NCBI RefSeq assembly: GCF_004137085.1
Contig: NZ_QYBC01000002.1
Span: 124,001 to 188,000 of the forward strand
From: Lichenibacterium ramalinae
Lineage (GTDB): Bacteria > Pseudomonadota > Alphaproteobacteria > Rhizobiales > Beijerinckiaceae
Reading direction: 5' to 3'
Length of the DNA stretch: 64,000 nt
Part shown: positions 37,839 through 47,407 of the stretch, one piece after another
How positions within the stretch are numbered: position 1 is the stretch's first letter
How the letters are laid out: each line of letters begins with the position of its first letter
Made by a program: the position numbers and the translations under genes
The notes under the pieces: generated by a model
The model's input: only the letters and a program-made list of their open reading frames with translations
Told to the model about the DNA's origin: nothing
Database searches by the model: none

Positions 37839-38852
37839 CTGTCGCGCTTCACCCATCACGGCGGCGACCTCGCGGCGGCGCGCGTCGCCTATCCCGACGC
37901 GGCGTCGCCTTGGATCGACCTGTCGACCGGCATCAACCCGCGGCCCTACCCGCTGCCGCCGATCTCGCCGGAAGCCTGGGCCGCCCTGCCCGATGCCGGC
38001 GCCGAGCGGGCGCTGGAGGCGGCGGCGGCGGGGGCCTACGGCGCCCGGCCCGGGAGCGTGGTGGTGGCGCCCGGCACCGGAGCGCTGATCGCCGGGCTGG
38101 CGCGGCTGCACGGCGCCGGCCGCGTCGGCGTGCTGGGCCAGACCTACGGCGACCATGCCCGGGCCTGGCGGTCCGCCGGGGCCGCCGTCGACGTGGTCGC
38201 CGATGTCCCGGACCTCGCCGGTCGTGACGTCGCCGTGGTGGTCAACCCCAACAATCCCGACGGCCGTCTCGTGCCGCCCGACGCGCTGGCGGCGCTGGCC
38301 GGCCGAGTGGGCCTGATGGTGGTCGACGAGGCCTTCGCCGACGTCGTGCCGCCGGCCTGGAGCCTCGCGCCGTCGCCGCCGCCGAACGCGGTCGTGCTGC
38401 GCAGCTTCGGCAAGTTCTTCGGACTCGCCGGCCTGCGTCTCGGCTTCGCCGTGGCGGCGGCGCCCTGGGCGGACCGGTTGCGCGACGCCCTCGGCCCCTG
38501 GCCGGTAGGCGGCCCGGCCCTGGCGATCGGCACGGCGGCGCTCGGCGACGCGGCCTGGGCGGCGGCGACCCGGGCCCGGCTCGCCGGCGATGCCGCCCGG
38601 CTCGACGCGCTCCTCCGCTCCCACGGCGCCCTGCCCTGCGGCGGGACGGACCTGTTCCGGCTCGTGGAGGTCGGGGACGCGGCGGGCTGGTTCGACGGGC
38701 TGGCCAACGCCGGCATCCTCACCCGCCCCTTCGCGCAGCAGCCGGGCCGGCTGCGCTTCGGCATTCCCGCCGACGAGATCGCCTGGCGACGGCTGGACGA
38801 CGCCCTGGGCCGCACCGTGCCGGACCGGACCGCCGGGCCGCCGCGAGCCTGA
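37839..38852 (+). CDS. cobC: Threonine-phosphate decarboxylase-like protein CobC, non-standard start
   Basis: PLP-dependent aminotransferase-fold protein of about 337 residues supplying the (R)-1-amino-2-propanol (phosphate) arm of cobalamin. The N-terminal FTHHGGDLAAARVAYP and IDLSTGINPRPYP and the PLP-lysine region LRSFGKFFGLAGLRLGFAV are diagnostic. The frame between the DUF3830 stop and the conserved FTHHGGD has no ATG, GTG or TTG. The best start is CTG at 37839, preceded by GAGG (37828-37831). The first ordinary start, GTG 38058, would remove 73 residues including the substrate-binding N-terminus. A CTG start, coupling to DUF3830 or a point mutation are the options. Confidence 0.8.
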   Translation: MSRFTHHGGDLAAARVAYPDAASPWIDLSTGINPRPYPLPPISPEAWAALPDAGAERALEAAAAGAYGARPGSVVVAPGTGALIAGLARLHGAGRVGVLGQTYGDHARAWRSAGAAVDVVADVPDLAGRDVAVVVNPNNPDGRLVPPDALAALAGRVGLMVVDEAFADVVPPAWSLAPSPPPNAVVLRSFGKFFGLAGLRLGFAVAAAPWADRLRDALGPWPVGGPALAIGTAALGDAAWAAATRARLAGDAARLDALLRSHGALPCGGTDLFRLVEVGDAAGWFDGLANAGILTRPFAQQPGRLRFGIPADEIAWRRLDDALGRTVPDRTAGPPRA

Positions 38853-38901
38853 CCGGTCGACGGCACGGCCCCGAGGATCGAGGCCCGGTGCGGCGCCGTC
38901 T

Positions 38902-39954
38902 TCAGGCCCCGCGGAAGGCCCGGTAGCGTTGCGCGATCTCGGCGGCCGTGACGGGCGCGGAGTCGATCGGCGCGTACGTCCAATGCTCGAGCCGGCCGCT
39001 CCAGCGGCGCACGGCGCCGACCTCGGTCAGGCGGTCGAGGTACCGCGTCACCTTGGGGTGGCCGCCGGACGGCTCGTACACATGGACCGGCACCCCCGTC
39101 ACGCAGGCCTCGCCCACCATGTTGGCGCTGTCGCCGGTGACCAGGATCGAATCAGCGTGGGCGAGGATCTGGGAATAGGGGTTGGTGCCGGTGCCGTCCC
39201 ACACGAAGGCGCGGCCGGCGGCGTCGGCCGGCGCCAGCGCGGCGCGGATCGCCGCCAGCGCGGCCGGTGGGGTGCGGCGCGACGGCGTCACCATGAGGCT
39301 GGCGCCGGTGGCGGCGATCGCCCCCGCCATGGCGGCGAGGTTGCCGATGTCCTCCGCCGAGAAGTCGTGGTTGACGCCCTTGCCGCCCAGCACCATGGCG
39401 ACGCGCGGCCCGGGCAGCCCGGCGAGCCGCGGATCCGGCGCGGCGCGGGCCGCGGCGAAGACGGCCGGGCGCAGCCGATGGGCCGGCGTCAGCGTCACGA
39501 TCACGTTGTCGCCGCGCAGCTTGTCGTGCTCGGGGATCCAGATCACGTCGGCGGTGCCGGTGCCGGTATAGGGGTCCTTGACGAAGACCGTGAAGGTGCG
39601 GCCGCCCGAGGCGCGCTTGACGCGCCGCAGGTAGGGCACCGTGCGCCGCCCGGCCGCGATGGCGATGTCGGGGAACGGGGGGGATATGGCGCTGGCGCGC
39701 CGGCCGGGGGCCTCGCGCGGGTCCACCGGGCCGTAGGGCGTCAGCCAGGACCAGGGCGGGCGCGGCGCGATGAGGCGGCGCTCGGGCGTCAGGCCGAGTT
39801 CGTCCGCGATGCCGAAGCACTGCACCTCGTCGCCGATCTTGCCGTCGCTGAGGACCCAGGCGGTGGTGGTCCCGGGCAGGCGGCGGGACGCGAGATCGGC
39901 CCCGTCCACCGCGACGTCGAAGTCCGTCAGACGCCCATCTCCCGCCGGAGCCAC
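38902..39954 (-). CDS. ELM1/GtrOC1-family protein (mitochondrial fission ELM1-like, DUF1022)
   Basis: A 350-residue protein of the ELM1 family, which has a GT-B-like fold and is found in alphaproteobacteria and plant mitochondria. Typical text is VLSDGKIGDEVQCFGIADELG, FTVFVKDPYTGTGTADVIWIPEHD, VAMVLGGKGVNHDF and DSILVTGDSANMVGEAC. The bacterial role is unclear; an envelope glycosyltransferase is possible. The start is uncertain: GTG 39954 lies 28 bases inside the upstream gene with no ribosome site, and GTG 39909 is an alternative. It is co-oriented with the Tat-exported protein gene upstream. Confidence 0.78.
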   Translation of the reverse strand: MAPAGDGRLTDFDVAVDGADLASRRLPGTTTAWVLSDGKIGDEVQCFGIADELGLTPERRLIAPRPPWSWLTPYGPVDPREAPGRRASAISPPFPDIAIAAGRRTVPYLRRVKRASGGRTFTVFVKDPYTGTGTADVIWIPEHDKLRGDNVIVTLTPAHRLRPAVFAAARAAPDPRLAGLPGPRVAMVLGGKGVNHDFSAEDIGNLAAMAGAIAATGASLMVTPSRRTPPAALAAIRAALAPADAAGRAFVWDGTGTNPYSQILAHADSILVTGDSANMVGEACVTGVPVHVYEPSGGHPKVTRYLDRLTEVGAVRRWSGRLEHWTYAPIDSAPVTAAEIAQRYRAFRGA

Positions 39955-40490
39955 CAGGCGAAGTGGTAGCAGATGGACTCGAGCCGCCGGGCATCGATGC
40001 CGGCCTGGTACCAGGCGCCGCTGTAGCCGGCATCCAGCACCGACAGGATCGGCACCTGCGCCAGCACGTGGCCGCCGCTCGACACGATGCCCACGCCGTC
40101 GAGGTTGTCGTTGTTGCCGCCCCCGTCCCGCCCGCTGTAGGAGCGCGTGCCGACATAGGAGGCCAGGTAGATGGAGGAGATCCGGGCCACCAGGGTGGCG
40201 CCCGCGGCGCCCCGCGGCGCCATGAGGTCGGCGAAGACGCCCTGCAGCTGGTGCGTCAGGACCCGCGTCACCGTATCGGCGCCCGCCACATTGCCGAGCC
40301 GGGCGAGGCGCGACGCATCGACCCCGATGGCGCGGAACCGGATCCCGGCCGGCAGGGCCGCGGTCGGGGCGAAGGGCGCCGGCCCGAGCTGGGCCGCGGC
40401 CGGCGCGACCAGGCCGAGCGGCAGGGCGGCCCCGGCCGCCGCCGAGGCCAGGAGGCCCAGGGCGGCGCGGCGGCTCGTGCGGTCTGTCAT
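39927..40490 (-). CDS. Conserved Tat-exported hypothetical protein
   Basis: A 187-residue protein I do not recognise by name. It begins with a twin-arginine-type signal (MTDRTSRRAALGLLAS, hydrophobic AAAGAALPLGLVA, cleavage near AAAQ). The mature part has RAIGVDASRLARLGN, a glycine/asparagine-rich loop (GRDGGGNNDNLDG) and YHFAWWLRREMGV at the end. No cysteine or clear catalytic motif is seen. Its 3-prime end overlaps the ELM1-like gene, suggesting joint expression, and greA lies 16 bases upstream on the same strand. An envelope role is likely from the signal only. Confidence 0.65.
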   Translation of the reverse strand: MTDRTSRRAALGLLASAAAGAALPLGLVAPAAAQLGPAPFAPTAALPAGIRFRAIGVDASRLARLGNVAGADTVTRVLTHQLQGVFADLMAPRGAAGATLVARISSIYLASYVGTRSYSGRDGGGNNDNLDGVGIVSSGGHVLAQVPILSVLDAGYSGAWYQAGIDARRLESICYHFAWWLRREMGV

Positions 40491-40506
40491 GGTCGGCCTT
40501 TCGCGG

Positions 40507-40980
40507 TCAGCGGAAAGCGACGTCGAGCAGTTCGTAGCTCTTGCCGCCGCCGGGCGTGTTCACCTCCACGCTGTCGCCGGTCTTCTTGCCGATGAGGGCG
40601 CGGGCGGTCGGCGACGTGATCGACACCTTGCCGGACTTCACGTCCGCCTCGCTCTCGCCGACGATCTGGAAGACCTTCTTCTCCTCCGTGTCCTCGTCGA
40701 CCAGCGTGACGGTGGCGCCGAACTTCACGGTGTCGCCCGACAGCTTCGACACGTCGATGACTTCGGCGCGGGACAGCTTGTCCTCGAGCTCGGCGATGCG
40801 CCCCTCGTTGAGCGACTGGGACTCCTTGGCGGCGTGATATTCGGCATTCTCCGACAGGTCGCCATGGGATCGCGCCTCGGAGATCGCCTGGATGATGCGC
40901 GGACGCTCCTCCTGCTGGCGCATCTTCAGTTCGGCCTCCAGCGCGGAATATCCCGCGACGGTCATCGGCACTCTGTCCAT
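40507..40980 (-). CDS. greA: Transcription elongation factor GreA
   Basis: A 157-residue factor that rescues backtracked RNA polymerase. The N-terminal coiled coil contains the tip acidic residues ([21 protein letters not shown], the D and E that coordinate magnesium) and [16 protein letters not shown]. The C-terminal FKBP-like domain has [22 protein letters not shown] and [18 protein letters not shown]. The ATG at 40980 ([11 protein letters not shown]) gives the normal family length; the frame can extend five residues more. It lies upstream of the Tat-exported protein gene and follows carB across a 226-bp gap with a hairpin. Confidence 0.95.
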   Translation of the reverse strand: MDRVPMTVAGYSALEAELKMRQQEERPRIIQAISEARSHGDLSENAEYHAAKESQSLNEGRIAELEDKLSRAEVIDVSKLSGDTVKFGATVTLVDEDTEEKKVFQIVGESEADVKSGKVSITSPTARALIGKKTGDSVEVNTPGGGKSYELLDVAFR

Positions 40981-41177
40981 CTCATTCACTCTCAACGGGG
41001 CATTGCGGCCTCACGCCCGCAACGCGATAGGGGATCGAGCCGGTCGGCGGGCCCAGGCACGCCAGGATCGCACGCCAGGACCGGGCCAAGACCGGGCACC
41101 GATGTCCCGGTTCAAGGCTCATCAGAATGTGTCCGGCGCGTGGCCCCGTCAACTTGCGACGTCGCGGCCCGGTTCCT

Positions 41178-41199
41178 GGCGCCGGCACGGGCCGGCGCC
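41178..41199 (-). terminator. Hairpin after carB
   Basis: A perfect 9-bp GC stem (GGCGCCGGC at 41178-41186 with GCCGGCGCC at 41191-41199) around a 4-base loop begins 7 bases past the carB stop. No T tract follows. It likely ends the carB transcript before greA. Confidence 0.55.
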
Positions 41200-41206
41200 G
41201 GGGGCG

Positions 41207-44200
41207 TCAGTCGAAATAGTCCTGCAGCGCCCTCACCTCCAGCTCGCCGCCGAGATAGCCGCCGATCCCCCGGGCGGCCGCGATGGCTCCCGCCAGGGTG
41301 GTGTAGTACGGCACCTTGTGCAGCAGCGCGGCGCGGCGCAGGTCGCGCGAGTCGGATAGCGCCCGCGCCCCCTCGGTGGTGTTGACGACGAGCTGGATGC
41401 CGCCGTTCTTGATGGCATCGACGACGTGGGGCCGCCCCTCCGACACCTTGTTGACCTTGGTGGCGGCGATGCCGGCCTCGCGCAGGCTCCTCAACGTGCC
41501 CCCGGTCGCCTGGATCTTGAAGCCGAGCCCGCTGAGGACGCGGATCGTGTCCAGCACGCGCGGCTTGTCGGCATCCTTCACCGAAACGAAGACCGTGCCC
41601 TTGCGGGGCACCGCCGTGCCGGCGCCGAGCTGGCTCTTGGCGAAGGCGATGTCGAAGGACCTGTCGAGGCCGATGACTTCGCCGGTCGAGCGCATCTCCG
41701 GCCCCAGCACGGTGTCGACGCCGGGGAAGCGCGCGAAGGGGAAGACCGCTTCCTTGACGGCGACGTGGTCGCGCTTGAGGGCCTTGAGGTCGAAGCCCGC
41801 GAGCTTCTCGCCCGCCATGACGCGCGACGCGATCTTGGCCAGCGGGCGGCCGATCACCTTGGCGACGAAGGGCACGGTGCGGGACGCGCGCGGGTTCACC
41901 TCCAGCACGAAGATCGTGCCGTCCTTGATGGCATATTGCACGTTCATCAGCCCGACGACGCCGAGCGCCAGCGCCAGGGTGCGGGTCTGCCGCTCGATCT
42001 CGGCGATGGTGGCGGCGTCGAGCGAGTGGGGCGGCAGCGAGCAGGCCGAGTCGCCCGAATGGATGCCGGCCTCCTCGATATGCTCCATGATGCCCGCCAC
42101 CACGACCTCGGTGCCGTCGCAGAGCGCGTCGACGTCGACCTCGATGGCGTCCGACAGGTAGCGGTCGAAGAGCAGGGGGTTGGTGCCCAGCACCGTGTTG
42201 ATCTGCCCCGTCTTGTCGTTGGGGTAGCGGGTCTTGACCTCGGGCGGCACGAGGCCGGGCAGGATGTCGAGCAGGTAGCTGTCGAGCGCCGCCTCGGTGC
42301 GGACGATCGCCATGGCGCGGCCGCCGAGCACGTAGGAGGGTCGCACGACGAGCGGCAGGCCGAGCGAGGCCGCGACGAGGCGCGACTGCTCGACCGAATA
42401 GGAGATGCCGTTCTTCGGCTGCTTCAGCCCCACCTTGTCGAGCAGGCGCTTGAAGCGGTCGCGGTCCTCGGCGAGGTCGATCGAATCGACGCTGGTGCCG
42501 AGGATCGGGATGCCAGCCTCCTGCAGGGCATGGGCGAGCTTCAGCGGCGTCTGGCCGCCGAACTGCACGATGACGCCCTTCAGCGTCCCCCGCGAGCGCT
42601 CGACGTCCAGCACTTCGAGCACGTCCTCGGCGGTCAGCGGCTCGAAATACAGCCGGTCAGACGTGTCGTAGTCGGTCGACACGGTTTCGGGGTTGCAGTT
42701 GACCATGACGGTTTCGTAGCCGGCCTCGCCGAGCGCGAAACAGGCGTGGCAGCAGCAATAATCGAACTCGATGCCCTGGCCGATGCGGTTCGGCCCGCCG
42801 CCGAGGATCACCACCTTCTCGCGGTCCGACGGGCGCGCCTCGTCGACCGGCGCCCCGGCGAAACCGGGCGCGTAGGTCGAATACATGTAGGCGGTGGGGG
42901 AGGCGAACTCGGCCGCGCAGGTGTCGATGCGCTTGAACACCGGCCGCACCCCGAGCCCGTGGCGCAGCCGCGTCACGTCGGCGACGTCGCCCCCCGTTAG
43001 GGCGGCGAGCCGCGCGTCCGAGAAGCCGGCGCTCTTCAGCGCGCGCAGGCTCGGCGCCGTGGTGGGCACGCCGAAGCGGCGCACCTTCTCCTCGAGGTCG
43101 ACGATGTCCTGGATCTGGGCGATGAACCAGGGATCGAAGCGGCAGGCCTCGTGGATCTCGGCGTGGCTCATGCCGTGGCGCAGCGCCTGGGCCACGACCA
43201 GGATGCGGTCCGGCGTCGGGCGGCCGAGGGCGGCGCGCAGCGCCACCGTCTCCTCGCCCGGCACGAGCCCGTCGATCGGCACCTCGTCGAGCCCGTTGAG
43301 GCCGGTCTCCAGCGAGCGCAGCGCCTTCTGCAGGCTTTCGCCGAAGGTCCGGCCGATGGCCATGGCCTCGCCGACCGACTTCATGGCGGTGTTGAGCAGC
43401 GGCTCGGCGCCGGGGAACTTCTCGAAGGCGAAGCGCGGGATCTTAGTGACGACGTAGTCGATCGTCGGCTCGAAGGAGGCCGGGGTGGCGCCGCCCGTGA
43501 TGTCGTTCTGGATCTCGTCCAGCGTGTAGCCCACGGCCAGCTTGGCGGCGACCTTGGCGATGGGAAAGCCCGTGGCCTTGGACGCCAGCGCCGAGGAGCG
43601 CGACACGCGCGGGTTCATCTCGATGACGATCATGCGGCCGTTCGACGGATCCACGGCGAACTGCACGTTGGAGCCGCCGGTCTCGACGCCGATCTCGCGC
43701 AGCACCGCCAGCGAGGCGTCGCGCATGATCTGGTATTCCTTGTCGGTCAGGGTCAGCGCCGGGGCGACGGTGATGGAATCACCGGTGTGGACGCCCATCG
43801 GGTCGACGTTCTCGATCGAGCAGACGATGATGCAGTTGTCGGCGCGGTCGCGCACCACCTCCATCTCGTATTCCTTCCAGCCCAGCACGCTTTCCTCGAC
43901 GAGGACCTGCGTGGTGGGGGACGCGTCGAGGCCGCGCTCGATGATCTCGATATATTCGTCCCGGTTATAGGCGATGCCGCCGCCCGTGCCGCCCATGGTG
44001 AAGGACGGCCGGATGATGGCCGGCAGGCCGACGTCGTCGAGGCAGGCCAGCGCCTGCGCCAGCGAGCCGACGTGGTGGGAGCGCGGCGTGTCGAGGCCGA
44101 TCTTGGTCATGGCGTCGCGGAACAGTTCGCGGTCCTCGGCCTTGTCGATCGCGGCCGCGGTGGCGCCGATCAGCTCGACGTCGTGCTCCTTCAGCGTGCC

Positions 44201-44530
44201 CATCTTCTCGAGCGCGAGGGCACAGTTCAGCGCCGTCTGCCCGCCCATGGTGGGCAGCAGCGCGAAGCCGCCCGGCACGGCGTGCCGCTCGGCCGCGATG
44301 ATCTTGGCCACGATCTCGGGCGTGATGGGCTCGACGTAGGTCCGGTCCGCCATGTCCGGGTCGGTCATGATGGTGGCGGGATTGGAATTGACCAGAACGA
44401 TGCGGTAGCCGTCCTCGCGCAGCGCCTTGCAGGCCTGGGTACCCGAATAGTCGAACTCGCAGGCCTGGCCGATGATGATCGGGCCGGCCCCGATGATCAT
44501 GATGGTGGCGATGTCGGTGCGCTTGGGCAT
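41207..44530 (-). CDS. carB: Carbamoyl-phosphate synthase large subunit
   Basis: A 1107-residue enzyme making carbamoyl phosphate from bicarbonate, ATP and ammonia supplied by CarA, for arginine and pyrimidine synthesis. Two duplicated ATP-grasp halves are visible: [22 protein letters not shown] and [14 protein letters not shown] in the first, [21 protein letters not shown] and [14 protein letters not shown] in the second. A C-terminal MGS-like allosteric domain (about 940-1107) has [21 protein letters not shown] and [14 protein letters not shown]. The start [11 protein letters not shown] is standard. carA is not in the window. Its position upstream of greA is a usual alphaproteobacterial arrangement. 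Confidence 0.97.
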   Translation of the reverse strand: MPKRTDIATIMIIGAGPIIIGQACEFDYSGTQACKALREDGYRIVLVNSNPATIMTDPDMADRTYVEPITPEIVAKIIAAERHAVPGGFALLPTMGGQTALNCALALEKMGTLKEHDVELIGATAAAIDKAEDRELFRDAMTKIGLDTPRSHHVGSLAQALACLDDVGLPAIIRPSFTMGGTGGGIAYNRDEYIEIIERGLDASPTTQVLVEESVLGWKEYEMEVVRDRADNCIIVCSIENVDPMGVHTGDSITVAPALTLTDKEYQIMRDASLAVLREIGVETGGSNVQFAVDPSNGRMIVIEMNPRVSRSSALASKATGFPIAKVAAKLAVGYTLDEIQNDITGGATPASFEPTIDYVVTKIPRFAFEKFPGAEPLLNTAMKSVGEAMAIGRTFGESLQKALRSLETGLNGLDEVPIDGLVPGEETVALRAALGRPTPDRILVVAQALRHGMSHAEIHEACRFDPWFIAQIQDIVDLEEKVRRFGVPTTAPSLRALKSAGFSDARLAALTGGDVADVTRLRHGLGVRPVFKRIDTCAAEFASPTAYMYSTYAPGFAGAPVDEARPSDREKVVILGGGPNRIGQGIEFDYCCCHACFALGEAGYETVMVNCNPETVSTDYDTSDRLYFEPLTAEDVLEVLDVERSRGTLKGVIVQFGGQTPLKLAHALQEAGIPILGTSVDSIDLAEDRDRFKRLLDKVGLKQPKNGISYSVEQSRLVAASLGLPLVVRPSYVLGGRAMAIVRTEAALDSYLLDILPGLVPPEVKTRYPNDKTGQINTVLGTNPLLFDRYLSDAIEVDVDALCDGTEVVVAGIMEHIEEAGIHSGDSACSLPPHSLDAATIAEIERQTRTLALALGVVGLMNVQYAIKDGTIFVLEVNPRASRTVPFVAKVIGRPLAKIASRVMAGEKLAGFDLKALKRDHVAVKEAVFPFARFPGVDTVLGPEMRSTGEVIGLDRSFDIAFAKSQLGAGTAVPRKGTVFVSVKDADKPRVLDTIRVLSGLGFKIQATGGTLRSLREAGIAATKVNKVSEGRPHVVDAIKNGGIQLVVNTTEGARALSDSRDLRRAALLHKVPYYTTLAGAIAAARGIGGYLGGELEVRALQDYFD

Positions 44531-44638
44531 AGGTGTCCTGGCGATTCTCGTGTGTCGGGCGGCCGGGCAGGCCCCGTCTCTTAAAGCAGGGGCGGGCGTT
44601 CCGGAAGCGCCACGGGCGGTGGCGCATCTCCGACATGC

Positions 44639-44666
44639 AAGGGCCCGGCCTCCCGGCCGGGCCCTT
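44639..44666 (-). terminator. Strong 12-bp hairpin after the DUF5666-like gene
   Basis: AAGGGCCCGGCC (44639-44650) pairs perfectly with GGCCGGGCCCTT (44655-44666) around a 4-base loop. It lies between the stop of the minus-strand gene at 44703 and the carB start, so it should end that gene's transcript. It is the most stable simple hairpin noticed in the window. Confidence 0.7.
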
Positions 44667-44702
44667 GCCGTTCCGCGCCGTCCGGCCGCGCCGGACGCCG
44701 GC

Positions 44703-45317
44703 TCACATCGGGGGCGTGACGCCGTCCTTGCCGACCGCGACGAAGCCCTTCTCGAGCTTGCCGCCGGTCATGCCGGGGGTCACGATGAAGACCTTGGCGC
44801 CGGGCACGAGGTCGGCCTTGGTGCCGTCGACGAACTGCACGATCGGGGTCGTGTCCTTGATGTCGACGGTCTTCTCGCCGCCCTTGTAGGACAGCCGCAC
44901 GCTCTTGCCGTCCGTGCCCTTCACCTCGTTGTCGACCGTCGCGTTGGTCATCATGCTCTTGGGCTGCAGGTCCCAGGCATAGTGCCCCTCGCCCGTGCCC
45001 TTCATGGCGGGCGGGAACACCACCACCTCGATCGCCTTCAGGCCCGACTCGTCGCCGCTCGTGGCGGTGCCGATGAAGGTGCCGGGCTTGATGTCGGCCA
45101 TCGTGGCTTTGGCCACGCCGCCGATCTTCCAGCCGTCGTCGAGGTTGAGCGTGACGTCCTTGCCGTCCCGGTCCTTGACCGTGACGGTCGCGCCATCGAC
45201 AGCCGTGATGGTGCCGCGCTCGTGGATGTTCTCGGCCCGGGCGGAAGCCACGGGGCCGACGACGAGGCAGGTCGCCACTGCGGCGGCGGCGGCGGCGTGA
45301 CGCTTGGACATGGTCAT
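44703..45317 (-). CDS. Exported beta-barrel-like (DUF5666-type) protein
   Basis: A 204-residue exported protein. The signal peptide ([25 protein letters not shown]) precedes two OB-like beta units: [26 protein letters not shown] with [20 protein letters not shown], then [22 protein letters not shown] with PGAKVFIVT. This fits DUF5666-like periplasmic proteins of unknown function. AAGGATC upstream of ATG 45317 decides the start; a second ATG lies two codons on. It appears monocistronic, with a strong hairpin after it. Confidence 0.65.
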   Translation of the reverse strand: MTMSKRHAAAAAAVATCLVVGPVASARAENIHERGTITAVDGATVTVKDRDGKDVTLNLDDGWKIGGVAKATMADIKPGTFIGTATSGDESGLKAIEVVVFPPAMKGTGEGHYAWDLQPKSMMTNATVDNEVKGTDGKSVRLSYKGGEKTVDIKDTTPIVQFVDGTKADLVPGAKVFIVTPGMTGGKLEKGFVAVGKDGVTPPM

Positions 45318-45502
45318 GATGGGATCCTTCGGTGAAGCCGCGGCCTCGACAACGGTGTCGGGCAGCGGCACGGCCGAGGGCATCCGTCGTGGAGGTCGCC
45401 TGCCCGGCCGCCCTTGCCCTTCGCCGGCCCGGAGCCGGCGGTTACCAGGCCGGCGACGGAAGGGGCGGGCAGCGACGGCAGGCCCGCTCCGGGGCCCGCC
45501 CG

Positions 45503-45703
45503 TCAGCGGCGGCCGAAAGCCTCGTCCTCGGCCTCTTCGAGCTCCGCTTCCACGAGGCAGAAGCCCGGAACCGTGCCGGTCTTGATCTCGTCGACGATCT
45601 CCCCGTACCACAGCACCTGCACGCCCTCGCCGGCCTCGCCCGTCACCACCATGGCGGGGCCGCCGGACTTCAGCTGCACGATATCGCCCTTCTTGAAATC
45701 CAT
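45503..45703 (-). CDS. YodC/DUF2158-like small protein
   Basis: A 66-residue protein with the pattern MDFKKGDIVQLKSGGPAMVV, then VQVLWYGEIVDEI and FCLVEAELEEAED, matching the YodC/DUF2158 family: a small SH3-like barrel with an acidic tail, function unknown. The ATG at 45703 is typical; the longer frame adds 41 arginine-rich residues. Both flanks are intergenic and no co-transcribed partner is evident. It is easily missed by size cut-offs. Confidence 0.75.
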   Translation of the reverse strand: MDFKKGDIVQLKSGGPAMVVTGEAGEGVQVLWYGEIVDEIKTGTVPGFCLVEAELEEAEDEAFGRR

Positions 45704-45912
45704 CGTCCTTCTCCGTCGCTGACGTGCCGCCCGGCCGGACCGGGACGGCGACTCCGTTCCATGCCCGCCGCTCGTGTCGTGGCGACGACAATTCGCGGCG
45801 GGCATCGTGCAGACACTGCGTAACATGGCGAGAGCGCGTCAGACAGGGTGAAAAACGAGCGCGATCCGGCAAAGCCGGCGCAACCGCCGGACGACCGCGG
45901 GCGCGGCGCCGA

Positions 45913-46392
45913 TCAGGTCGGCTGCTGCACGCGCACGGCGGGCGCCGTCCACCCCGGCACCTTCACGGCCATCATGATGATCGGGCCGCCGGGACCGGTG
46001 GCGGCGAACCGGGCCTCGTAGTGATCGGCGCCGAACCCCGTACGGTCGAGGCTCAGCGTCTTGTCCTCGGCGGCCGAAGCGCTCCCGTCCCGCCCTTCGA
46101 GCCGGCTCGACACCGCCACGGCTCCCGAGCGCAGCGGATCGAAGCGGACGTGGACGGCGGCAAGGCCCGCCTCGGCGAGGCGCGCCTCGGCGAGGTCGAG
46201 GTCGACGGCGCATCCCGCCTCCGCCGGACAGGCGACTCGGACCTCGCGCGTCACGTTCCAATCCGCATCCAGCGCCGCGACGTAGGCTTCCGCGACCGCG
46301 CTCGGCGCCTCCGCCCTCACCGGCGCCCGAGGTGCCGCGGGGACCGCGGCCGCCGCCACGGCGGCCATCACGAGAGCACCGAAGGTCTGCAT
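45913..46392 (-). CDS. Exported hypothetical protein
   Basis: A 159-residue protein with a short hydrophobic signal (MQTFGALVMAAVAAAAVPAA) and one pair of cysteines in VACPAEAGCAVDLDLAEARL, likely a periplasmic disulfide. The remainder is beta-rich with HYEARFAATGPGGPIIMMAVKVPG. I recognise no family. Coding character is good (signal peptide, few rare codons, plausible start), but function cannot be assigned. It is followed by a 75-bp stretch before the YodC-like gene region and preceded by the tandem-repeat region. Confidence 0.55.
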   Translation of the reverse strand: MQTFGALVMAAVAAAAVPAAPRAPVRAEAPSAVAEAYVAALDADWNVTREVRVACPAEAGCAVDLDLAEARLAEAGLAAVHVRFDPLRSGAVAVSSRLEGRDGSASAAEDKTLSLDRTGFGADHYEARFAATGPGGPIIMMAVKVPGWTAPAVRVQQPT

Positions 46393-46572
46393 CTCACCCG
46401 TCCCCCAACACCGATGCGGCGACTGCCCGCCCGGCGCGAGTCTGGGGATCAGGGATTAACGTTCCATGGTCGGCACCCGCTGCGGCGCGGCGGGCCTCCG
46501 GCCTTGTTCGAGCCACGCCTGACGCCGTCCTCGGCCTCACGCGGCGCCTTCGGCGTGCTCGGCGTCTTCGAG

Positions 46573-46688
46573 CGTCACTCGACGCCTTCGGCGTCCTTGC
46601 CGATCACTTGACGCCTTCGGCGTCCCTGCCGATCACTTGACGCCTTCGGCGTCCCTGCCCATCACTTGACGCCTTCGGCGTCCTTGCC
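46573..46688 (-). repeat. Four 29-bp tandem repeats duplicating the 3-prime end of a gene
   Basis: Four contiguous 29-bp units (starting at 46688, 46659, 46630 and 46601 on the minus strand) each contain GACGCCGAAGGCGTC, a 6-bp hairpin with a 3-base loop, followed by A/GAGTGA. The first unit is the real end of the gene at 46662-47231 and encodes GKDAEGVK plus stop. The other three would encode G(K/R)DAEGV(K/E) plus stop again but lie past the stop codon. Further decayed copies (GGCGCCTTCGGCG, GGCGTCTTCG) precede them on the plus strand. Repeated hairpins may reinforce termination or mRNA stability. Confidence 0.8.
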
Positions 46689-47231
46689 CGGAAGCGACGC
46701 CATGCCGATCCGCCACTTCACCGGGGCAAGGAAGACGCGGTGGCGGTGATCGGCCTCGAAGGCCATCGGCGGACGCTTGTTGTCGATGTATTTGCCGATC
46801 TGCCCCATGAAGTCGTCGGCCTTGCGCCAGATACCGATATTGTAGAACGTCGTGAAGTCACCGCTCTCGGCCGCCGCCCAGTTGATCCAGGGGAACTGTT
46901 CGCGGCTTTCTTCGCTCGACATGAATTCGGCGATGAGGCCGGTGCGGTCCGGAATGGTGGACTTGGTGGCCCAATAGTCGAGGAACTCCTGCTCGTGCCC
47001 CTTCTTGATCTTCCACTCGACGATGACGATGCGGGCCTCGGTCGACAGGGGCTTGCCGGTGGCGTCGGCCGTCTGCGGGGCCGGCACGGCGGCGGGCGCC
47101 GGCATGGCGGGCTGGCTGGACGGCGCCAGGTTCTCGGCGACGACGGCGGAGGCGCCGGCGGACAGGAGCGTGGCGGCGATGGCGGTCGCCACGGTGCGCC
47201 GGCGAAGCGCGGCGGCAAAGGAGATGCGCAT
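46662..47231 (-). CDS. Exported dimeric alpha-beta barrel protein (antibiotic-biosynthesis monooxygenase-like)
   Basis: A 189-residue exported protein. The signal peptide (MRISFAAALRRR, hydrophobic TVATAIAATLLSAGASA) and an Ala/Pro linker precede one ferredoxin-like barrel unit with ARIVIVEWKIKKGHEQEFLDYW, FTTFYNIGIWRKADDF and HRHRVFLAPVKWRIG, as in ABM/EthD-like domains. The catalytic role is unknown. The ATG at 47231 follows GAGG by 6 bases; an ATG 15 bases upstream is less favoured. The last nine codons plus stop form the first unit of the 29-bp tandem repeat. Confidence 0.6.
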   Translation of the reverse strand: MRISFAAALRRRTVATAIAATLLSAGASAVVAENLAPSSQPAMPAPAAVPAPQTADATGKPLSTEARIVIVEWKIKKGHEQEFLDYWATKSTIPDRTGLIAEFMSSEESREQFPWINWAAAESGDFTTFYNIGIWRKADDFMGQIGKYIDNKRPPMAFEADHRHRVFLAPVKWRIGMASLPGKDAEGVK

Positions 47232-47407
47232 GGAAAGCCTCGACATGGCGTCGGTTCAGCGGCTCCGGGACGATCCTCGGTGCAGCCCGACTTGCGACAT
47301 CTCTAAATTGACATGAATTGCATTCGTTAACGAGCGTTCATTGTTTGGCGCCCTGAAACTCCTTCAATAAAGGTTAACGCGGCCCGGCTTGGAAGACCGC
47401 CCAGTCC

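Noticed and set aside
38058-38852. GTG 38058 as the cobC start
   Set aside because: It would remove the conserved THHGGD and STGINPxPYP segments needed in this family, and no ribosome site precedes it.
46573-46688. 29-bp periodic repeats that could suggest a CRISPR array
   Set aside because: The units are contiguous with no spacers, include a gene end with its stop codon, and no cas genes are nearby.
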